DNA from: PBB1 sp043738425
Lineage (GTDB): Bacteria; Pseudomonadota; Gammaproteobacteria; Burkholderiales; Burkholderiaceae_C
Assembly: GCA_043738425.1 (NCBI GenBank)
Contig: JAYUGJ010000007.1
Location: 1 to 64,000 of the forward strand
Reading direction: 5' to 3'
Length of the DNA: 64,000 nucleotides
Every line of letters starts with the position of its first letter. The first letter of the stretch is position 1. Below, in pieces: positions 8,572 to 16,225 of the stretch. A program made the translations under genes and the position numbers. The notes under the pieces are model-generated. The model saw only the letters and a list, made by a program, of their open reading frames with translations, was not told the origin of the DNA and made no database searches.

Positions 8572-9999
8572 ATGAGCAAGCAATTTGATGTAGTCGTCAT
8601 CGGTGGCGGCCCTGGTGGCTATGTGGCCGCGATCCGCGCAGCGCAGTTGGGCTTCAGTGCGGCCTGTATCGATGAATGGAAAAACGACAAAGGCGGGCCC
8701 GCGCCAGGGGGCACCTGCACCAACGTAGGCTGCATCCCGTCGAAGGCACTGTTGCAGTCGAGTGAACACTTCGAGCACGCGGGCCACAGCTTCGCCGAGC
8801 ACGGTATCGGCCTGTCGAACTTGACGATCGACGTGACCCGAATGCTGGGCCGCAAAGACGCGGTGGTGAAGCAAAACAACGACGGCATTTTGTATCTGTT
8901 CAAGAAGAACAAGGTCGAGTTTTTCCACGGCCGCGGCTCGTTTGTGAAGGCGGGCGGCGTGGGTTATGAAATCAAAGTCGCGGGTGCGGCCGACGAAGTG
9001 ATCGAGGGCAAGCACATCATCCTGGCGACCGGCTCGAACGCGCGCGCGCTGCCTGGCGCGCCGTTCGACGAAGACAACATCTTGTCGAACGACGGTGCGT
9101 TGCGCTTGGGCGCGGTGCCCAAGCGTTTGGGCGTGGTCGGTGCGGGTGTGATCGGGCTCGAGATGGGTTCGGTGTGGCGCCGCTTGGGCAGTGAGGTCAC
9201 GGTGCTCGAAGGTTTGCCTACGTTTTTGGGCGCGGTCGATCAGCAGATCGCCAAAGAGGCGCACAAGGCATTCGTCAAGCAGGGGTTGAAGTTCGAGATG
9301 GGCGTGAAGATCGACAAGATCACCAACGCCAAATCGGGCGTGACGGTGGCCTACGCGAACGCCAAGGGCGAGGCCGTCAAGCTCGAAGTCGACAAGCTCA
9401 TCATCTCCATCGGCCGCACCGCCAACACCATTGGTTTGAACGCCGAAGCCGTGGGGCTGCAGCTCGATGAGCGCGGCATGATCACGGTAGACGACCACTG
9501 CAAAACCAACTTGGCGAATGTGTGGGCGGTGGGGGATGTGGTGCGCGGCCCGATGCTCGCGCACAAGGCCGAAGAAGAAGGTGTGGCGGTAGCTGAGCGC
9601 ATTGCAGGCCAACACCCGCACGTGAACTTCAACACCGTGCCGTGGGTGATCTACACCGCGCCGGAAATCGCGTGGGTCGGTCAAACTGAAGAACAACTCA
9701 AAGCCGAAGGCCGCGCCTACAAAGCGGGCAGCTTTCCGTTTTTGGCGAACGGCCGTGCGCGCGCGATGGGCGACACCACCGGCATGGTCAAGATGCTCGC
9801 CGATGCCAAGACCGACGAGATTTTGGGCGTCCACATCGTCGGCCCATTCGCGTCGGAGTTGATTGCCGAAGCGGTGGTCGCGATGGAGTTCAAGGCCAGC
9901 GCCGAAGACATCGCGCGCATTTGCCATGCGCATCCGTCGTTGAGCGAGGCGACCAAGGAAGCGGCGTTGGCGGTTGATAAACGCACCTTGAATTTTTGA
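8572..9999 (+). CDS. lpdA: Dihydrolipoyl dehydrogenase (E3)
   Basis: LpdA (475 aa) is the flavoprotein that reoxidises the dihydrolipoyl arm of SucB and reduces NAD+. It has an N-terminal FAD dinucleotide motif GGGPGGYVAAIRAAQLG, the redox-active disulfide in GGTCTNVGCIPSKALL (Cys49 and Cys54), an NAD-binding Rossmann motif VGAGVIGLEMGSVW, and the C-terminal HAHPSLSEA that gives the His-Glu catalytic dyad to the partner subunit. Length is typical. It lies 54 bp after sucB, completing the operon, and could also serve other 2-oxoacid dehydrogenase complexes. Confidence 0.97.
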   Translation: MSKQFDVVVIGGGPGGYVAAIRAAQLGFSAACIDEWKNDKGGPAPGGTCTNVGCIPSKALLQSSEHFEHAGHSFAEHGIGLSNLTIDVTRMLGRKDAVVKQNNDGILYLFKKNKVEFFHGRGSFVKAGGVGYEIKVAGAADEVIEGKHIILATGSNARALPGAPFDEDNILSNDGALRLGAVPKRLGVVGAGVIGLEMGSVWRRLGSEVTVLEGLPTFLGAVDQQIAKEAHKAFVKQGLKFEMGVKIDKITNAKSGVTVAYANAKGEAVKLEVDKLIISIGRTANTIGLNAEAVGLQLDERGMITVDDHCKTNLANVWAVGDVVRGPMLAHKAEEEGVAVAERIAGQHPHVNFNTVPWVIYTAPEIAWVGQTEEQLKAEGRAYKAGSFPFLANGRARAMGDTTGMVKMLADAKTDEILGVHIVGPFASELIAEAVVAMEFKASAEDIARICHAHPSLSEATKEAALAVDKRTLNF

Positions 10000-10075
10000 T
10001 TCGACCGACGGCCCGCAGCGCGTAGCGGCGGCTGGTCGACCTCTGATAAGCCCATCCGTCCGCGACTGAAACACG

Positions 10076-11173
10076 GTGTCTGTTCGCCAGGTTTATGAAC
10101 GCACGTTGGCTGAGCGCGGCTACCACGCCGACGCAGCGCAGCTCGGCGCGATCGACGCGTTGGAGCGTTGTGAGCGTGAATGGGTCGACTACAAATCGCG
10201 GCGTCGCAATGCGCTGACGAAGTTGTTGATACGGCCCGACATTCCGCGCGGTGTTTATATGTACGGCGGCGTCGGGCGCGGCAAAAGCTTTTTGATGGAT
10301 TGCTTTTTCAATGCAGTGCCGATCGAGCGCAAGGCACGTTTTCATTTCCACGAATTCATGCGCGAAGTGCACCGTGAACTGGCCGACCTGCACGGCACGG
10401 TGAACCCGCTGCAGGTGCTGGGACTGCGCATGTCGCGCCGCTTTCGGCTGATTTGCTTCGATGAGTTTCATGTCGCCGACATCACCGACGCGATGATCCT
10501 GTACCGGCTGCTCGAGTCGCTGTTCGACAACCGGGTCAGCATCGTGACCACGTCGAACTTTCACCCCGATGGGCTGTACCCGAACGGTTTGCACCGAGAG
10601 CGCATCTTGCCGGCGATCGAGTTGCTGAAAGCCAAGTTGCAAGTCGTCAACGTGGACCACGGCACCGACTACCGGCGTCTCACACTCGAACAGGTGGCGC
10701 TCTATCAAACCCCGTTGGGCGCGGCGGCCGATGCGGCAATGAGCGCAGCGTTCGATCGGCTTGCGGAATCAAAAGACGAAGACCCGGTGCTGCACATCGA
10801 GCACCGCGTGATCAAAGCGCGCCGGCGCGCTGGCGGCGTGGTGTGGTTCGACTTTCAAGCGCTGTGCGGCGGCCCGCGCTCGCAAAATGATTACCTTGAA
10901 CTGGCGACGCAGTTCCACACGGTACTGGTGTCGGGCGTGGTGCGCATGCCGCCTCGGCTGGCATCGGAAGCGCGACGCTTCACCTGGTTGGTCGATGTGC
11001 TGTACGACCGGCGGGTTAAATTGGTGTTGTCGGCTGAGGTGATCGCCGAGGAGCTTTACACCGAAGGGCCGCTGGCCCATGAGTTCCCGCGCACGGTGTC
11101 GCGGTTGCATGAAATGCGATCGAGCGAATATTTGTCGCTGGCGCGCCGTGATGTCGATACCGCACTTACTTGA
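10076..11173 (+). CDS. zapE: Cell division protein ZapE (AFG1-like ATPase)
   Basis: ZapE (365 aa) is an AAA-type ATPase of the AFG1/LACE1 family. In E. coli it associates with the Z-ring and is needed for division under low oxygen or heat. Walker A is GGVGRGKSFLMD near residue 63 and Walker B is LICFDEFHVADITDA near 125, followed by the sensor-like SIVTTSNFHPDGLYPNGL. The start is taken as GTG at 10076. It follows lpdA by 76 bp, an arrangement seen in many betaproteobacteria. Confidence 0.93.
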   Translation: MSVRQVYERTLAERGYHADAAQLGAIDALERCEREWVDYKSRRRNALTKLLIRPDIPRGVYMYGGVGRGKSFLMDCFFNAVPIERKARFHFHEFMREVHRELADLHGTVNPLQVLGLRMSRRFRLICFDEFHVADITDAMILYRLLESLFDNRVSIVTTSNFHPDGLYPNGLHRERILPAIELLKAKLQVVNVDHGTDYRRLTLEQVALYQTPLGAAADAAMSAAFDRLAESKDEDPVLHIEHRVIKARRRAGGVVWFDFQALCGGPRSQNDYLELATQFHTVLVSGVVRMPPRLASEARRFTWLVDVLYDRRVKLVLSAEVIAEELYTEGPLAHEFPRTVSRLHEMRSSEYLSLARRDVDTALT

Positions 11174-11250
11174 AACCGTTGGTGTGGCAGCGCGACCCGA
11201 TGCCGGAGCACACCACACCTAGCCGAGGCTGCCCACGCGGGCAGGTTGAC

Positions 11251-11970
11251 ATGGGGCGATTGAAATTCACGCCAATTTGCTGCAGTGGCGTCGCGCGCTG
11301 GTGGTTTGTTTTTTGCAATGTCTGGCTGGTGCCGGTGGCCTGGGCCGCCGACACCGGCGAGACAAGCCGCATCAACGAAGCCATTGCCCAGGCCGATGCC
11401 GCATTGGTGCAACAGCAAATCGAATGCCGCGAGCGATTTGCGGTGACGCCGTGCGTCATCGACGCCCGACGCCACCACCGTGGGGTGGTCGAGCCGCTGC
11501 GCCGCGAGCTGATCGTCATCGGCGAGGTGCGCCGCAAGCAACGTGCAGCTGAACGTACCGACCGGGTACGCATTAAATCTGCGGCGGCATCGGAAGCCGC
11601 TTTGTCGGTGAACGCTGCGCAGCTGCCGCCGGCCGAGCGTGAGGCTAAGCCGCACGGTGCTGCCCCGTCCACACCGCTGCTGCAGCCTGGAATCCATCCG
11701 ACCATCCGGCCCAACGCGCCAGCGGCAGACTCGGGCGACGCACCGTCAGCGGCGGCTGCCCGCACCCCTGCCGCGCCGCCCGACGCTGACGCCACCACGT
11801 CGCCACGGCGCGCGCCGAAACGGCTGACGCCGGCACCCCGTTCGCACGCTGCAAACGGCGCGGCCGATCGAGAGTCAGAGGCGGTGCAACACCGCGAGCG
11901 GGTGTTGCGCAGGAATGCCGAGCAAGATGCAAAAAAGCATCCGGCGGCGCCGTTGCCGAATGCGAAGTAA
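11251..11970 (+). CDS. Putative exported protein of unknown function, Arg/Ala-rich
   Basis: I recognise no function. With ATG at 11251 the product is 239 aa and begins with an apparent signal peptide: a basic residue, the hydrophobic segment WWFVFCNVWLVPVAWA, then cleavage near AWA-AD. The mature N-terminal third is helical with the block QQQIECRERFAVTPCVIDAR (two Cys about 11 residues apart), followed by a basic segment with many RR pairs. This resembles short conserved exported proteins I have seen downstream of zapE in betaproteobacteria. The C-terminal half is low-complexity Ala/Pro/Arg. The frame extends upstream to a TTG at 11170 overlapping the zapE stop, but that start would bury the signal peptide. 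Confidence 0.6.
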   Translation: MGRLKFTPICCSGVARWWFVFCNVWLVPVAWAADTGETSRINEAIAQADAALVQQQIECRERFAVTPCVIDARRHHRGVVEPLRRELIVIGEVRRKQRAAERTDRVRIKSAAASEAALSVNAAQLPPAEREAKPHGAAPSTPLLQPGIHPTIRPNAPAADSGDAPSAAAARTPAAPPDADATTSPRRAPKRLTPAPRSHAANGAADRESEAVQHRERVLRRNAEQDAKKHPAAPLPNAK

Positions 11971-12146
11971 ACCGCGCAGGCAGTCGAATCACCCACCGCA
12001 ATACGGTTCGCTTCACTGCCCGACCGGTTCGGGCTCAGGGCGAACGGCTCAACGAACCCTCTTGTCACCCACCGCGCGGTTGCCAGTACCCCGCAGCGCA
12101 GCCGATGTTTTCGCAGCACCGCACCGGTCCTGCCGACCGTACCTGC

Positions 12147-12184
12147 CGCGGCCCGGACGCAGCGTTCAGTGCGGCCGGGCCGCG
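12147..12184. terminator. Strong GC-rich hairpin between convergent genes
   Basis: A perfect 10-bp inverted repeat (cgcggcccgg at 12147-12156 and ccgggccgcg at 12175-12184) encloses an 18-base loop. It sits between the end of the unknown exported gene (+) and the end of the PP2C gene (-), where a bidirectional terminator would be expected. No U-tract follows on either strand, so intrinsic termination is uncertain. It might stabilise 3' ends or assist Rho-dependent termination. Confidence 0.4.
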
Positions 12185-12207
12185 CGTCGCAGAATGGGTG
12201 GCGTCGC

Positions 12208-13005
12208 TTAGCGCGTCAACTCGGCGGCGCGGGTGTCGGTATCCAGGCCTTCGATTCGAACGAGTGCGAGCGACAGGTTGTCGCCACCGCCGCGGGCCCG
12301 CTGGCGCGCTTTGTCGATCAGCATTTCGCTGGCTTCGCGGGCCGGTAGCGCGTGCACGATGGCGCCTATCTCGCGTGGCGTGAAGTAGTGCCACAGGCCG
12401 TCACTGCAGGCCATCACGCTGTCGCCGGCTTCCATGCGATCGATGCGCGTCAGCGTCAGCGGCGGGTCTTGTGCGGTGCCCAGGCAGCCGGTCAGCAAAT
12501 TCGATTGCGGGTGGCTGTTCGCCTCTTCTTCGGTGAGCTGGCCTTCGTTGACCAGGCGTTGCACGAATGAGTGGTCGCTGGTGCGGCTGACCATCTCGGC
12601 ACCGCGAAAAAAGTAGACCCGCGAATCACCCGCATGAATGATGTCGCACTGCCGGGACGGGCTGAGCAAAAAAGCGGCGGCGGTGCTGTGCGGCTCTTCT
12701 TCCGCAGTGATCGCTGTCAGCTTGATCATCAGGTGCGCTTCGAGCACCAGTTGCTTGAGCATGTCTGCCGGGTCGTCGCGCGTCGGCGCGTAGCGTTCAA
12801 ACAGTTGTTGGGCGGTCAGCAGCACCTGGTCAGCGGCTTTGCGACCGCCGCTTTTGCCGCCCATGCCGTCAGCCAACACGCCCAATGCGCAGCCCGAAGC
12901 CCGTGCGTGCGCGATGATTTGCACTTGATCTTGTTGGTAGGCGCGGTCACCGCGGTGGATGCCGGTGGCGGCCAACAGCCGATAGCTGCGCGGGGTCGTA
13001 GTCAT
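12208..13005 (-). CDS. PP2C-family serine/threonine protein phosphatase
   Basis: Metal-dependent phosphatase of the PP2C/Stp1 type (265 aa from the ATG whose complement is at 13003-13005). Motifs in order: an RxxNQD-like segment degenerated to RAYQQDQ, GVLADGMGGKSGGRKAAD with the metal-binding Asp, HAGDSRVYFFR, ACSDGLWHYF and GGGDNLSLALV, the last two supplying further metal ligands. It should dephosphorylate Ser/Thr phosphoproteins in the cytoplasm; its substrates and any partner kinase are not in this window. The frame is open well upstream of 13005, but similarity to the family begins at MTTTPRSYRLLAATG. It is divergent from the DUF465 gene. Confidence 0.88.
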   Translation of the reverse strand: MTTTPRSYRLLAATGIHRGDRAYQQDQVQIIAHARASGCALGVLADGMGGKSGGRKAADQVLLTAQQLFERYAPTRDDPADMLKQLVLEAHLMIKLTAITAEEEPHSTAAAFLLSPSRQCDIIHAGDSRVYFFRGAEMVSRTSDHSFVQRLVNEGQLTEEEANSHPQSNLLTGCLGTAQDPPLTLTRIDRMEAGDSVMACSDGLWHYFTPREIGAIVHALPAREASEMLIDKARQRARGGGDNLSLALVRIEGLDTDTRAAELTR

Positions 13006-13014
13006 GCCGAAAAC

Positions 13015-13020
13015 TATAAT
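13015..13020 (+). promoter_or_regulatory. Consensus -10 box (tataat) in the divergent gap
   Basis: A perfect TATAAT lies 46 bp before the DUF465 start and 9 bp from the PP2C start. No good -35 is visible at 17 bp on the + strand. On the - strand the same bases give TATAGT only six bases before the PP2C ATG, which would make that message nearly leaderless. I favour it as the + strand -10 element. Confidence 0.35.
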
Positions 13021-13066
13021 CTGCGCTTCTGATTGAACCCCGTGAAGAGTTCTCGGCGCGCTCTCC

Positions 13067-13273
13067 ATGAACACCAATCTGCATTCACTTTCCAGGCGGC
13101 TTATCGAGCTGCGCATCGAGCACGGCGACCTCGACAGCCTGATCGACCAGGCCACCGGCCGGCAGCCAGACGACGACGACCTGGCGCTGCGGCGGTTGAA
13201 AAAGCGCCGGTTGGCATTGAAAGACCAAATCTCGCGCATCGAAGCCGAGCTCGAACCACCGCAGCCGGCATGA
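13067..13273 (+). CDS. Small DUF465 (YdcH-family) coiled-coil protein
   Basis: A 68-residue protein with the DUF465/YdcH pattern: an N-terminal helix HSLSRRLIELRIEHGDLDSLI, an acidic turn DDDD, then a basic helix LRRLKKRRLALKDQISRIEAEL. Family members are short charged helical hairpins of unknown biochemical role, common in proteobacteria. The start is ATG. It lies about 60 bp from the divergent phosphatase and 40 bp ahead of the helicase gene, so may be co-transcribed with the latter. Confidence 0.8.
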   Translation: MNTNLHSLSRRLIELRIEHGDLDSLIDQATGRQPDDDDLALRRLKKRRLALKDQISRIEAELEPPQPA

Positions 13274-13313
13274 GCTGCCTGCGCAGTGGCGGCTGGTTAA
13301 CCAAGTGCGCGCG

Positions 13314-15284
13314 ATGAGCCCGCTGCATGCGGCGGTGCTGCACGCGTTTTCCGATGCGGGCAGCCTGGCCCGCGCCGATGCGAATTACACCGAACGCGAA
13401 GTGCAGCTGCGCATGGCGGTCGAAGTGGCCGCGGCGATCGATCAACGCAGCACCTTGGTTGCCGAAGCCGGCACCGGTGTAGGCAAAACGTTTGCGTACC
13501 TGGTGCCGACGTTGTTGTCGGGCGCGCGCGCGCTGATCAGCACCGCGACCAAAAGCCTGCAAGACCAATTGTTTTTGCGCGATCTGCCGCGTCTGCGTGA
13601 CGCGTTGCAGCTGCCCGTCACGGTTGCGTTGCTGAAAGGTCGCGCCAGTTATTTGTGTACTCACCGCATGGGCCTGGCGCGCCAGGTGGTCGACCCCAGC
13701 GACCCGTGGGCCGCGCGCGCGCTGGCAAAAATAGAGCTCTGGTCACGCGCCACGGCAACCGGCGATCTGGCTGAAATCGACGGCCTGGATGAGCGCAGCA
13801 GCGCGATCCCGCTGGTCACCTCGACCCGTGAAAACTGCCTGGGCAGCGAATGCCCGGACTACCGCGGCTGCCACGTGATGAAGGCGCGCCGCGATGCGAT
13901 GGCGGCCGATCTGGTGGTGGTCAACCACCATTTGTTTTTCGCCGATATGGCGTTGCGCGAAACCGGCGTGGCCGAGTTGCTGCCGAGCGTTGAAGTAGCC
14001 GTGTTTGACGAGGCGCACCAATTGGCTGAAGCCGGTGTGGCGTTTCTCGGCGTTGCGCTGTCCAGCGGCCAGCTCATCGATGCCGCACGCGACATGTTGG
14101 GCGTCGGTTTGCAGCAAGCGCGTGGGCTGGTGGCGTGGCAGGAATTGGCGTCGGCCTGTGATCGCGCTGCGCGTGAGCTGCGACTGGCCTGCGTCGGTAC
14201 GGCACCGCAGGCGGTGCGCGGTTCGATGAAGCTGCGGTGGGAAGAACGCGCGGGGCGGGTCGAATTCGCCGCAGCGCTCACGCAAATCGGCGCTGCGTGT
14301 GCCGCTGCCCACGCGTCGCTCGATACGGTGTGCGAGTTGTCGCCCGACTTCGTGAAGCTGGCCGATCGCATGCTGCACTTGCATGAGCTGACGCTGCGCT
14401 TTGCCGAGCCAGCGAAACCAGGTCAGGTGCGCTGGGTCGACATCACGACGCACCAGTGCCGATTGGTCGAGTCGCCGCTCGACATACGCGATGCGCTGCG
14501 TGAGCAAATGGCGTTGTCGCCCAAAGCCTGGATCTTCACCTCGGCCACCTTGGGTGACGACGACCGGCTGTCGTGGTTCACCGAGCCTGCCGGGTTAACC
14601 GACGCGAACACGCTGCGCGTCGGCAGCCCGTTCGACTATGCGGCGCATGCACGGCTGTACGTGCCGTCGATTTTTCCCAAACCCAACGAGCCCGGCCATC
14701 CCATGGCGGTGGCGCAACTTGCGGCGGTGTGCGCGCGTGCGCTGGGTGGGCGCACCTTTGTGCTGACCACCACCCTGCGCGCGCTGCAGCTCATCGGTGA
14801 GCGGCTGCGTGCTGATTTCGAATCGGCCGGCGATGACATCGCCGTGCTGATTCAGGGCCAGCAACCCAAGCGCCAGCTGATGCAGTTGTTTCTGGCGCAA
14901 CCGCGCTCGGTGTTGGTGGGGTCGCAAACATTCTGGGAAGGCATAGACGTGACAGGCGATGCGCTGCAATGCGTGTTGATCGACAAGCTGCCGTTTCCGC
15001 CACCGAACGACCCGCTGGTCGAAGCGCGTGTGAAGCGGCTGGAAAGCGAAGGCCGCAACGCCTTCACCGACTACTTCATCGCCGAAACAGCGGTGTCGTT
15101 AAAGCAAGGCGCAGGACGCCTGATACGCAGCGAGACCGACCGTGGTTTGCTGGTGGTGTGCGACCCCCGCATGCTGTCGGTGGGCTACGGCAAGCGCTTG
15201 CGGGCGGCGTTGCCCGACATGGCGCAGTTGGCAACCGAAACCGAAGCGGTCGATTGGTTGCGTGCGCTGGCGGCGGATCACTGA
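13314..15284 (+). CDS. ATP-dependent DNA helicase, DinG/YoaA (XPD-like) family
   Basis: Superfamily 2 iron-sulfur helicase of 656 aa from ATG 13314 (GTG at 13305 is an in-frame alternative). Motif I is EAGTGVGKTFAYLVP. Four cysteines fit the Fe-S cluster: one in YLCTHRMG, then CLGSECPDYRGCHVMKAR with several more. Motif II is VFDEAHQL (DEAH). The C-terminal half has SATL, GSQTFWEGIDV and motif VI QGAGRLIRSETDRGLLVV. Members unwind DNA or clear R-loops and stalled replication forks with 5'-3' polarity. Length and lack of an exonuclease domain favour the YoaA-like proteobacterial branch over Gram-positive DinG fusions. Confidence 0.9.
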   Translation: MSPLHAAVLHAFSDAGSLARADANYTEREVQLRMAVEVAAAIDQRSTLVAEAGTGVGKTFAYLVPTLLSGARALISTATKSLQDQLFLRDLPRLRDALQLPVTVALLKGRASYLCTHRMGLARQVVDPSDPWAARALAKIELWSRATATGDLAEIDGLDERSSAIPLVTSTRENCLGSECPDYRGCHVMKARRDAMAADLVVVNHHLFFADMALRETGVAELLPSVEVAVFDEAHQLAEAGVAFLGVALSSGQLIDAARDMLGVGLQQARGLVAWQELASACDRAARELRLACVGTAPQAVRGSMKLRWEERAGRVEFAAALTQIGAACAAAHASLDTVCELSPDFVKLADRMLHLHELTLRFAEPAKPGQVRWVDITTHQCRLVESPLDIRDALREQMALSPKAWIFTSATLGDDDRLSWFTEPAGLTDANTLRVGSPFDYAAHARLYVPSIFPKPNEPGHPMAVAQLAAVCARALGGRTFVLTTTLRALQLIGERLRADFESAGDDIAVLIQGQQPKRQLMQLFLAQPRSVLVGSQTFWEGIDVTGDALQCVLIDKLPFPPPNDPLVEARVKRLESEGRNAFTDYFIAETAVSLKQGAGRLIRSETDRGLLVVCDPRMLSVGYGKRLRAALPDMAQLATETEAVDWLRALAADH

Positions 15285-15354
15285 AGCGGCGGCGTGTGTG
15301 CGCGGATGCACAAACGGGTAAGGGCAGGGGCGCAGGCACCGCAGCCGCTCGGGC

Positions 15355-16185
15355 TTACCACGGTTGCCACCAGGGCTTCGTTTTCGAGGTCACGCCTTCG
15401 CCGGTCAACAACTCGCTTTTCGGATAGTTTTTCCGCAACACGCGCTCGGCATCGTCACGCAGTTGTTCCAGCCCCAGCTTGTCGTAGCTGCGCGCCAAGA
15501 TCGACAGTGCTTCTTCGGTGGAGGGCGATTGCTGAAACTCTTCGATGGTTTGCTGGGCGCGGTTGGCCGCGGCCACATACGCACCCCGGCGAAAGTAATA
15601 GCGCGCCACGTGCACCTCGTACGCCGCCAAGGTATTGACGATGTAGTTCATGCGATCGGTTGCCTCGCCCGCATAGCGCGACTGCGGGTATTGCTCAACC
15701 ACTTGCTTGAATGACTGGTACGCATCGCGCGACGCTTGCTGGTCACGCTCGGACAAATCTTGTCGCGACAGATTACCGAGGAAGCCCAGGTTGTCGTTGA
15801 AGTTGATCAGCCCTTGCAGGTACAGCGCGTAGTCGATCGCCGGGCTGGTCGGATGCAGCTTGATGAAGCGATCCAGTGTCGACAGCGCTTGCGCTTTCTC
15901 GCCTTTTTTGTACAACAAATAAGCCCGCTCGATTTGCGCCTGCTGTGCCAGCAATGTGCCGGCACCGCGGCCCTCGAGCTGCTCATACATTTTGGTTGCT
16001 TTTTCGAAGTTGCCAGCCGACTGCTCGTCGCGGGCCTCTGCATACAATTTTTCTGGCGTCCAATCTGCGGTGGGGTCCTTCACCGTTGTGCTGCAACCGA
16101 ACAGCGTCCCGGCGATGACGACAGACGCCGCAAACAAGGTGGCGGCGCGGGCGGTCGAGTGGATTGGGTGGCGCTGGAGGTGCAT
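15355..16185 (-). CDS. bamD: Outer membrane protein assembly factor BamD
   Basis: BamD (ComL, 276 aa) is the essential lipoprotein of the BAM complex that inserts beta-barrel proteins in the outer membrane. A basic N-terminus is followed by a hydrophobic stretch and the lipobox LFGC, with acylation expected on that Cys. The mature part has TPR-type helices from WTPEKLYAEARDEQSAGNFEKATKMYEQLE to EALSILARSYDKLGLEQLRDDAERVL, about five repeats as in the family. The ATG at 16185 (complement) gives a standard signal; the frame is open further upstream but would cover rluD's start. Its partners bamB and bamA are elsewhere in this window. Confidence 0.95.
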   Translation of the reverse strand: MHLQRHPIHSTARAATLFAASVVIAGTLFGCSTTVKDPTADWTPEKLYAEARDEQSAGNFEKATKMYEQLEGRGAGTLLAQQAQIERAYLLYKKGEKAQALSTLDRFIKLHPTSPAIDYALYLQGLINFNDNLGFLGNLSRQDLSERDQQASRDAYQSFKQVVEQYPQSRYAGEATDRMNYIVNTLAAYEVHVARYYFRRGAYVAAANRAQQTIEEFQQSPSTEEALSILARSYDKLGLEQLRDDAERVLRKNYPKSELLTGEGVTSKTKPWWQPW

Positions 16186-16195
16186 GTTTGCTAGC

Positions 16196-16209
16196 CCGAC
16201 CGCGGTCGG
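16196..16209. promoter_or_regulatory. 14-bp perfect palindrome in the bamD/rluD divergent gap
   Basis: The sequence ccgaccgcggtcgg is its own reverse complement. It occupies the middle of the 40-bp gap between the divergent bamD and rluD start codons. It could be an operator or simply overlap both 5' leaders; both promoters must then lie within or beyond the opposing genes. No regulator is suggested by the sequence. Confidence 0.35.
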
Positions 16210-16217
16210 AATCCGTC

Positions 16218-16221
16218 GGAG
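16218..16221 (+). promoter_or_regulatory. Ribosome binding site deciding the rluD start
   Basis: GGAG four bases before ATG 16226 favours this start, although it adds about 90 residues ahead of the conserved S4 domain. Confidence 0.5.
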
Positions 16222-16225
16222 AAAT

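Noticed and set aside
8122..10074. 650-codon - strand open frame opposite sucB/lpdA
   Set aside because: It mirrors the codon periodicity of lpdA and sucB and has no recognisable domain; length alone is expected in GC-rich DNA.
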